A DNA stretch of 38,310 nt from the NCBI GenBank assembly GCA_945871425.1, contig CAMBVS010000037.1, positions 1 through 38,310 of the forward strand, in the 5' to 3' direction. Positions 9,736 through 15,830 of the stretch are shown here, in pieces. The DNA comes from Rhizobium sp. Q54. GTDB lineage: Bacteria > Pseudomonadota > Alphaproteobacteria > SHVZ01. Under the pieces are notes generated by a model, which saw only the letters and a list, made by a program, of their open reading frames with translations, ran no database searches and was not told the DNA's origin. Made by a program: the position numbers and the translations under genes. Position 1 is the first letter of the stretch. Each line of letters opens with the position of its first letter.

Positions 9736-11262
9736 CTAGCTGGGTGAACCGGCGCCTTGCCAGGGCTCGGCGAGGTCGGGATCGAACGGCCAGAGCGGGC
9801 GCGTGATCTGCTTGAAAGGCAGCCGCGGCAATTGGCTGTCGACCGGGCCCGGGGTCTCCAGCTCGATGATCCGGAACGCGAAGGGCGAGTAGAAGCCACG
9901 GAACTGCCCCGCCGACTTCACGATCACCGCCTTCGCCTCGCGCGGATACATGCCGGACGCCTCGTAGCCCCTGAGGTCGAGGGTGATCACCGGCTTCTCG
10001 CTGAGCAGGATCTGGATGAAGCCTGCGACCTCGATCACCGCGCGGAGCCCGGCGTCGAGATGCACCGGCGGCAACTCGGACACGTAGGGTCCCTCGGCAA
10101 GGCGAAGCACCCGGGCCTCGATGGTCACCGGCGTGTAGTAGATCGGCTGGAAGGCCGCGCCGATGGTGAGCGCGAGGCGCGTGCCGACACCTGCGGCATG
10201 ACAGGCCCGCGTCGCCACGGGATCGGTCATGGTCAGCAGCAGCGGACCGGCGAGCGGCGGCCGGGACAACAGGTGCTGCAGCACAACCGCAGAGTCGCCG
10301 AAGCTGCCGGCCGAGGGCGCATCGGAGGCATCCGACAGCACGAAAGGCCGCTCGGCATCGGCGCTCGCTGCCACCGCATCGAACGCCTCGTCCAGCGAGA
10401 TGCGGTTCGAGCGGAAGCGCTCGCGCATGCCCCAGACGTGACGGCCGATCCGGTCGGCCTCGCGTCTGCCGGCCGGGACGGCCGCCTCGCCGTCGACGAC
10501 GACCAGGATCGACCAGCCGAGCTCGGGCACGTCCATCCAGGGCTGCGGAGCGATCACCGTGGCCGAAAGGACACCGGGCGTCGCCTCGACCTTGCGAAGG
10601 AGAGCGATCACCTCGGTCATCGGTCCGGTGGTGGTGTCGTGGCCTTCGGCCGAGGTCATCATGCGGACCTTGCGATGGACGATGATGGGCTCCGCCTCGC
10701 CGGCCATCGCCTTGCACAGGATCTCCATCGCCGCTTCGCCGGTCTCCGGATAGTCGACATGCGGGCAGGTCTTGAAGCCGACGGCGCCGTCGAGGCCCCG
10801 CTCCATCTCGGCGGTGAAGTTCGCGTGCATGTCGAACGACGCGATGATCGGCATCTCGCGGCCGACGATCTCGCGGATGCGTGAGATCAGGTCGCCCTCG
10901 GCGTCGCTGAACCCCTTGGTCGCCATGGCACCGTGCAGCGGCAGGTAGATGCCGTCGATCCGGCCGGCCTCCCGGCGGACGCCTGCCAGGATGCGGTCAC
11001 GCATGTAGTGGTAGGCGTCATCCTCGAGGATCGGCCCGGCGCCGCCGAAGGTGAGGAAGACCGGCACCAGCTCGACGCCGCGCCGTGCCGCCACGGCGCG
11101 GGCACCGGCCACCTCGTCGCCGTGGCTGGTGGCGAAGACCTCCTCGCCCTCGGCCATCCGGCGCTTCCTGAAGATCTCCAGCGTCCCGGTTCCGGCGGTG
11201 AAGCTGTTGACCTCGTACTGCATGCCTGCGACGAGCACGCGCGGCCGGTTCGCCCCGCGCAT
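9736..11262 (-). CDS. M81 family metallopeptidase, MlrC-like
   Basis: A 508-residue protein of the M81/DUF1485-MlrC family, whose founding member cleaves the linearised product of microcystin breakdown. Most bacterial members lack microcystin context and their natural substrates are unknown. Seen here: the N-terminal QYEVNSF motif; FDMHAN (Asp144, His146) and CPHVDYPETG (His168), the probable zinc ligands; SDASDAPSAGSFGDS and a C-terminal LRGYEASGMYP segment typical of the family. No signal peptide, so cytoplasmic. The start ATG is six bases after the stop of the hydroxyacid dehydrogenase, so the two are co-transcribed. The pairing suggests breakdown of some modified peptide or amide followed or preceded by 2-keto/2-hydroxy acid conversion; this is inference. 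Confidence 0.87.
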   Translation of the reverse strand: MRGANRPRVLVAGMQYEVNSFTAGTGTLEIFRKRRMAEGEEVFATSHGDEVAGARAVAARRGVELVPVFLTFGGAGPILEDDAYHYMRDRILAGVRREAGRIDGIYLPLHGAMATKGFSDAEGDLISRIREIVGREMPIIASFDMHANFTAEMERGLDGAVGFKTCPHVDYPETGEAAMEILCKAMAGEAEPIIVHRKVRMMTSAEGHDTTTGPMTEVIALLRKVEATPGVLSATVIAPQPWMDVPELGWSILVVVDGEAAVPAGRREADRIGRHVWGMRERFRSNRISLDEAFDAVAASADAERPFVLSDASDAPSAGSFGDSAVVLQHLLSRPPLAGPLLLTMTDPVATRACHAAGVGTRLALTIGAAFQPIYYTPVTIEARVLRLAEGPYVSELPPVHLDAGLRAVIEVAGFIQILLSEKPVITLDLRGYEASGMYPREAKAVIVKSAGQFRGFYSPFAFRIIELETPGPVDSQLPRLPFKQITRPLWPFDPDLAEPWQGAGSPS

Positions 11263-11268
11263 GGGTGA

Positions 11269-12252
11269 TCAGTAGCCGAGGTCGAGATCGACGAGGTTCT
11301 TCAGCCTGCGGCGCCCGAGATAGCGCTTGATGTTGTCGGCGAAGATGTCGAGGCCGCGATCGACATAGACCGAGCCGTCGTCGACGCCGGCGTGCGGGCT
11401 GACGATCAGGTTCGGCACGTCCCAGAGGGCTGAGTCGGACGGCAGCGGCTCGGGATCGAACACGTCCAGCACCGCACCGGAAAGGGTTCCGGCCCGGAGC
11501 CGCTCGGCCATCGCGCCGTAGTCCATGACCCGGGCACGGCCGAGATTGACGATGCCGCAACGGTCCGGCAGCAGCCCGATCGCCGCCCGGTCGATCAGGT
11601 TCTCGGTACCCTTGGTGATCGGCAGGGTCACCACCAGGAAGTCCGCCTTCGGCAGCACCTTGGCCATGGCGGTAGCCTTGACCACGCGGTCGAAGCCGGC
11701 GACGGCCTTGCCCGAGGTGTTGATGCCGATGGTCGTCATCTTGTGGCGCTTGGCCTGCAAGGCCACGGCCTGGCCGAGGCCGCCGGTCCCGGCGATCACC
11801 GCGGTCTTACCTTCGATCGGGGTGGTGAACACCGGCTGCCAGGCCTTCTTCCTCTGGCTGCCGACGAAGCGCTGGACGGCGTGGTTCAGGATCAGCATGC
11901 CGGTCAGGCCGAACTCGCCGCCCTTCGGCCCGTGAAGGCCGGAAGCGTTGGTCAGCATGAAGCTGCGGTCGAGCTTGGGCGCCAGCTTCTCGACGCCGGC
12001 GTTCAGCGACTGGATCCATTTCAGCTTCGGCGCATCGGCCTTCAGCGTCAGCGCGTCGAAGGCGACGCCGAGAACGATCTCCGCCTGGGCCAGGTCTCTG
12101 GGGTTCAGCCCGTAGACCATCTTCACGCGATCGAAGACGCCGGGATGGCGCTTGGCGGCCGCCTTGATGCGGGCAGGGGTGATCGCATGAGCCGGCCCGG
12201 TGTCGGGTTTGTCGGCAACGTAGACGAGCGGACGCGTCGCGGCCTTGGCCAT
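11269..12252 (-). CDS. D-2-hydroxyacid dehydrogenase (NAD(P)-dependent)
   Basis: About 327 residues, a member of the D-isomer-specific 2-hydroxyacid dehydrogenase family, which reduces 2-keto acids to D-2-hydroxy acids or the reverse. The nucleotide-binding motif GTGGLGQ is near residue 155, and the catalytic triad of the family is present: Arg239 (NLGRARVMD), Glu268 (DVFDPEPLP) and His287 (SPHAG). The specific substrate cannot be read from the sequence. Start ATG at 12252 was chosen over longer frames because GGAGGAG lies ten bases upstream and the product then begins like its family. It is the first gene of a pair with the M81 peptidase and divergent from the sigma factor gene. Confidence 0.9.
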   Translation of the reverse strand: MAKAATRPLVYVADKPDTGPAHAITPARIKAAAKRHPGVFDRVKMVYGLNPRDLAQAEIVLGVAFDALTLKADAPKLKWIQSLNAGVEKLAPKLDRSFMLTNASGLHGPKGGEFGLTGMLILNHAVQRFVGSQRKKAWQPVFTTPIEGKTAVIAGTGGLGQAVALQAKRHKMTTIGINTSGKAVAGFDRVVKATAMAKVLPKADFLVVTLPITKGTENLIDRAAIGLLPDRCGIVNLGRARVMDYGAMAERLRAGTLSGAVLDVFDPEPLPSDSALWDVPNLIVSPHAGVDDGSVYVDRGLDIFADNIKRYLGRRRLKNLVDLDLGY

Positions 12253-12307
12253 AGTATTCGGTCTCCTCCCTCGGATCGACCGCGCACCATATACTGGGAT
12301 GAAACGG

Positions 12308-12321
12308 GATTGAACCCAATC
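12308..12321. promoter_or_regulatory. Small inverted repeat in the dehydrogenase/sigma divergent region
   Basis: GATTG-AACC-CAATC is a perfect 5-bp inverted repeat with a 4-base centre, in the 102-base intergenic region between the divergent dehydrogenase (start 12252) and the sigma factor gene (start 12355). It could be an operator; nothing ties it to a known regulator. Confidence 0.25.
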
Positions 12322-12354
12322 GGCGTCCCCTGCGACGCACGGGAAAGGGGAGGA

Positions 12355-12936
12355 ATGGCCGACAGTGGATCCGGGAGGAGGGTGGCAGAGGCCGATCTGC
12401 GTCACCTCGTGGAGAAGGTGGCCGGGGGCGATCACGTCGCCTTCCGCTGGCTTTTCCGTCGGTTCCAGCGTCCGGTCCATGCCTACCTCACCCGTCTGGT
12501 CCGCCTGCCCCAGATCGCAGACGAGCTCATGAGCGAGACGATGCTCGAGCTGTGGAAGGGGGCGGGACGGTTCGGCGGTCGGTCGACCGTCTCCACCTGG
12601 CTGTTCGGGATCGCCCGTCACAAGGCGATCGACTATCTCCGGCGCAGGCACGAGGGCGATCTCGGCGAGGACGCCCTGGTCGAGGTGGTCGATCCCTCGC
12701 CGACGCCGGAGGAGGCCGTCGGCCGGGCGTCGATCGCCGAGCTGGTCGGCAGCCTGATTGACCGGCTCAGCGCCGAGCACAGGGAGGTTCTGCACTTGGC
12801 CTATCGCGAGGAGATGTCGGTCGAGGAGATCGCCGACGTCGTCAATTGTCCGATCAACACAGTGAAAACGCGCATGTTCTACGCCCGGAAGCGAATGAAG
12901 ACGCTACTGGCCGAGGCTGGCGTGGAGGGCCCGTGA
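12355..12936 (+). CDS. ECF-type RNA polymerase sigma factor
   Basis: A 193-residue sigma-70 family protein of extracytoplasmic-function type, which directs RNA polymerase to a small regulon once released from its anti-sigma factor. Region 2 is seen at about residues 35-90 (DELMSETMLELWKGAGRFGG, STWLFGIARHKAIDYLRRR) and region 4 at about 120-180 (LSAEHREVLHLAYREEMSVEEIADVV, INTVKTRMFYARKRMK). Start ATG at 12355 follows a strong purine-rich site (AAAGGGGAGGA); the longer open frame upstream is not credible. The next gene, five bases downstream, encodes a membrane protein with the build of an anti-sigma factor, and an exported protease follows, suggesting a cell-envelope signal. Confidence 0.93.
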   Translation: MADSGSGRRVAEADLRHLVEKVAGGDHVAFRWLFRRFQRPVHAYLTRLVRLPQIADELMSETMLELWKGAGRFGGRSTVSTWLFGIARHKAIDYLRRRHEGDLGEDALVEVVDPSPTPEEAVGRASIAELVGSLIDRLSAEHREVLHLAYREEMSVEEIADVVNCPINTVKTRMFYARKRMKTLLAEAGVEGP

Positions 12937-12940
12937 CGCC

Positions 12941-13519
12941 ATGACCCGTGAGATGGATATCCCCGAAGAGGAATTGCTGCTGCCCTGGTACGTCTCGGGC
13001 CGGCTCGAGCCCGAACAGCAAGCGCGCGTGGAGCAGGCGCTGAGGCACTCGCCGGAGCTTCGCCAGGCGTTCGAGGAGGAACGGCGCCTGCAGGCCGCCG
13101 TGGCCGCTGCCCCCCTGCCCCTGCCCGAGGAAATCGACCCGGATGCCTTGTTGGCGGTCGCGGCAGCCAGGGAAGCGCCGCGCTCGATGCCGCTATGGAT
13201 GAAACCGGCGCTCGCCGCAGCCGTTGTGGTTGCGATTGTCGAAGGCGTCGCCCTGGCCTGGCTCACGCCGGCGTCAGTCTATCGGACGGCCTCTGGACCG
13301 GCACAGAAAATTGCTATTGAATCGACACGGTATGCGGTCCAATTCATCGAGGACGCGTCGGTCGCGCAAATTCGTGAGGCGCTTTCCGAGGCCGAGGCGG
13401 GAATCATACGTGGTCCGCTCCCCGATGGAGCCTATGTCCTCGAGGCCGCTCAGGGGGAGCGGGCTCTGGACCGTTTGAAGCGAAGTGGCGTGACGCGGAC
13501 GATCGCGCGAACCGACTAG
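12941..13519 (+). CDS. Putative single-span anti-sigma factor without zinc ligands
   Basis: A 192-residue protein. The N-terminal 50 residues (EELLLPWYVSGRLEPEQQARVEQALRHSPELRQAF) look like the anti-sigma domain found in ZAS-type anti-sigma factors, but the His-x3-Cys-x2-Cys zinc ligands are absent; in fact no cysteine is present. One membrane helix lies at about residues 86-109 (WMKPALAAAVVVAIVEGVALAWL), with about 80 residues on the far side, predicted periplasmic. The gene is five bases after the sigma factor stop. The role, holding the upstream sigma factor at the membrane, is inferred from order and topology, since the N-domain similarity is modest. Confidence 0.75.
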   Translation: MTREMDIPEEELLLPWYVSGRLEPEQQARVEQALRHSPELRQAFEEERRLQAAVAAAPLPLPEEIDPDALLAVAAAREAPRSMPLWMKPALAAAVVVAIVEGVALAWLTPASVYRTASGPAQKIAIESTRYAVQFIEDASVAQIREALSEAEAGIIRGPLPDGAYVLEAAQGERALDRLKRSGVTRTIARTD

Positions 13520-13531
13520 ACGGAGTCTTCT

Positions 13532-15259
13532 TTGCTTCGGGTGGGCCTGATAGGCGTCGTGGCGGTGGTGGCGGCGCTAGGCTCGAGAGAGGTCTCGGCC
13601 GAAGGCGCCGACGCGCGCTACACCGCAGGGCGGCCGCCGGATTTCGTACGGCCCGTATCTCCGCCTCGCGTTCCGCCCCCCGCCCCGGCCCCCGTTCGTC
13701 CGACACCGGCAGCCCCGTCGCCGCCGCCGTTCGCCGCAGCGCCCGGCCCGGTGACGACGCCGACGCCCCCCGTGGTCACGCCGCCTGGCGCCCGGCCGGC
13801 GCCGCCGCCGACGGCTTTCTTCGTTCCTATCAAACCCGCGCCGATCATCGAAGCGACCTCGAACGACACCGGTGGCGAAGTCGCGCCCAGCCCCTATCAA
13901 ATGCAGCGCCGGGATATGCTTCGACGGCACCGCCGCGACTCGCAGGGCGATACCTCGGCGCCTCGGCCGCAGGAAGACCCGGCAGCGCGCCGCGAGTGGC
14001 GCGCGCCGGACGGAAAGCCCTCCCCTCCCAGGGACGCCCCCGCCAAGCCGCCGATCGCCGAGGGAGAAAGGCCCGCGCCGACTCCGGTGGTAGCCTCGAC
14101 CGCGCCTGCCACCACCGCCGAGACACCGCGGCCCGCCGGGACCGTAGCCATACCCGCCGCACCCGCCCCGCGGCCCCGGCCCGGTGCGCCGTCGACGGCG
14201 ATGCTCGGCGTCACCATGCGCGACATGGTCGTCAATCAGCTGGTCGCCATCGTCCCGGTGAGCGGCGGCGACGGTCTCGCCAACGACTACGGGCTCGCGA
14301 TCGACGACGACGCGACGATCCGCTCTCTCGGGGTGCGGCTCGTTACTTTCACCGTGCTGAGGCCGCGCGGCCTCGGCGACCTCATCGACACGATGGGTCT
14401 CGACTCGCGCGTGCAGGCGGCCCAGCCGAATTTCCGTTACCGCACCTCGTCGGCGGCGATCGCCGGCGCTTATCCGCAAAACCGCATGAAGATCCAGCCG
14501 GCACTGGGCCTCGCCTCAGGCGCCGGCGTCACCGTGGCACTGATCGACACGCGGGTCGCCGATCTCTCCTCGCTCATCGGCCATGTGATCGAGCGGGTCA
14601 GCGTCACCCAGAGCGGCGGCAAGGGCCGCCACGGCACGGCGCTCGCCGGCCTGATCGCCGACGTGGCACCGGCAGCCCGCCTGCTGTCGATAGAAGCCTT
14701 CGCCGACGACCCCAGCGACCCGGACATGGGCATCGCCACGACCCTGACCCTGGCCCGCGCCCTCGATGCGGCCATCGACCGCAAGGCCGACGTCATCAAC
14801 CTCAGCATCGCCGGCCCGCGCGATCCGCTGGTCGGTCGCCTCGTCCGCCAAGCCCTGTCGCGCGGCATCGTGGTCGTGGCGGCCGCCGGCAACGACGGGC
14901 CGGATGCACCGCCCCGCTACCCCGCCGCCTATGACGGCGTCGTCGCGGTGACGGCGACCGATCCGCGCGATCAGCCCTATGCCGCCGGCGCCCAGGGCGC
15001 CCATGTCGCCGTGGCCGCACCGGGTGTCGAGGTCCGGGCGACCGTGTCCGAGGGCGTCGTCGGCTACGTCACCGGCACCTCGGTCGCTGCCGCCCAGGTC
15101 GCCGGCGTCGCCGCGCTTCTCCGCGAGCGTGCACCGGGCCTCGGCTCGGGCGATGCCCGCCGCCTGCTCAAGGAGACCGCCGCCCCGCTTCCCGAAGGCC
15201 CCGGCATGGTCGATGCCTTCGCCGCCCTCTCCCGCGCCACCGCCTACGTTCGCCGTTGA
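13532..15259 (+). CDS. Exported S8 family (subtilisin-like) serine peptidase with Pro-rich N-terminal region
   Basis: A 575-residue protein beginning at TTG (GGAG six bases upstream; no in-frame ATG is better placed). Residues 1-24 (MLRVGLIGVVAVVAALGSREVSA) are a signal peptide. Residues about 30-225 are a low-complexity Pro/Ala-rich stretch. Residues about 225-310 resemble the inhibitory I9-like propeptide (LVAIVPVSGGDG...RVQAAQPNFRYR). The catalytic domain has the triad in subtilase order: Asp339 (ALIDTRV), His367 (GRHGTALAGLIA) and Ser517 (GTSVAAAQVAGVAALL), with the oxyanion Asn in AAGNDGPD. No C-terminal anchor is seen. It follows the anti-sigma-like gene by 12 bases, so it is probably a member of the same operon and may be a target, or part of the signalling, of the sigma factor. 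Confidence 0.9.
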   Translation: MLRVGLIGVVAVVAALGSREVSAEGADARYTAGRPPDFVRPVSPPRVPPPAPAPVRPTPAAPSPPPFAAAPGPVTTPTPPVVTPPGARPAPPPTAFFVPIKPAPIIEATSNDTGGEVAPSPYQMQRRDMLRRHRRDSQGDTSAPRPQEDPAARREWRAPDGKPSPPRDAPAKPPIAEGERPAPTPVVASTAPATTAETPRPAGTVAIPAAPAPRPRPGAPSTAMLGVTMRDMVVNQLVAIVPVSGGDGLANDYGLAIDDDATIRSLGVRLVTFTVLRPRGLGDLIDTMGLDSRVQAAQPNFRYRTSSAAIAGAYPQNRMKIQPALGLASGAGVTVALIDTRVADLSSLIGHVIERVSVTQSGGKGRHGTALAGLIADVAPAARLLSIEAFADDPSDPDMGIATTLTLARALDAAIDRKADVINLSIAGPRDPLVGRLVRQALSRGIVVVAAAGNDGPDAPPRYPAAYDGVVAVTATDPRDQPYAAGAQGAHVAVAAPGVEVRATVSEGVVGYVTGTSVAAAQVAGVAALLRERAPGLGSGDARRLLKETAAPLPEGPGMVDAFAALSRATAYVRR

Positions 15260-15370
15260 ACCTGGACGCGCCTTCCTACGACTAATCATCAAGGACATGC
15301 GGTCGCTATCCCGTCCCCCCGAGAATGACCGTCTGTCCATGGGGGTCACAGAATCCCAAACTAGGTGGAG

Positions 15371-15414
15371 CGGCGCCACATAGGCATCAGCCGGCGCCGT
15401 CTCCCTTATTTTCT
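15371..15414 (+). terminator. Probable rho-independent terminator after the S8 peptidase gene
   Basis: CGGCGCC (15371-15377) pairs with GGCGCCG (15393-15399) around a 15-base loop, followed by a pyrimidine-rich tail TCTCCCTTATTTTCT (15400-15414). It is about 110 bases after the peptidase stop. The long loop and the broken T-run make it only moderately convincing. Confidence 0.45.
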
Positions 15415-15431
15415 CGGTCCTGAACTGATGA

Positions 15432-15445
15432 GTCGTTCGAACGAC
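15432..15445. promoter_or_regulatory. Perfect 14-bp palindrome upstream of the Hpt gene
   Basis: GTCGTTCGAACGAC is a perfect palindrome 44 bases before the ATG of the frameshifted Hpt gene. It has the size of a dimeric repressor operator. The rest of 15260-15489 holds the terminator described above and no ORF I would support. Confidence 0.35.
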
Positions 15446-15489
15446 CCGTCTCGATGCGGTCGTTGCCTATGCGCTATGCTCACGCTCGC

Positions 15490-15830
15490 ATGATCCCGAC
15501 CGACGATGCGCTGGACTTGCAGCAGCTCCTCGCCGCCTTCGGCGAGATCGACAGCGACGTGCGCGAGATGATGCAGCTGTTCGTCGAGACGACTACGCCG
15601 ATGCTGGACGATCTCGACGCCCATGCCGCGGTCCGTGACCGCACGCCCTCGAAGATGCCGCCCATTCCGCCAAGGGGGCGGCCCGCAGCGCCGGAGCCCG
15701 AGCCCTGGCAGCCGCCTGCAAGGCGCTGGAGAGCGCGGCACGGGCCGGCGACTGGACCGAGGTCGAACTCAGGCGGGCCCAGGTCAAGCCCGCCTTCGAG
15801 GCGGCGAAGCGCGCGATCGCCCGGCTATAG
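15490..15830 (+). pseudogene. Hpt (histidine phosphotransfer) domain protein, frameshifted
   Basis: Two adjacent frames together encode one small Hpt protein of about 113 residues. The first frame from ATG 15490 gives the N-terminal helices (ALDLQQLLAAFGEIDSDVREMMQLFVETT...MLDDLDAHAAVRD) and then runs into Pro/Arg-rich nonsense. The second frame, open from 15639, gives LEDAAHSAKGAARSAGARAL and then CKALESAARAGDW and ends at TAG 15828-15830. The phosphorylated His is in HSAKG (codon 15663-15665). The join needs a one-base loss (or two-base gain) at about 15636-15655. The second frame stops exactly at the convergent phosphodiesterase stop (15825-15827), whereas the first frame would run 280 bases into that gene, which supports the corrected reading. 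Whether this is a real inactivation, a recoding event or a sequencing error in a GC-rich stretch cannot be told. Confidence 0.75.
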
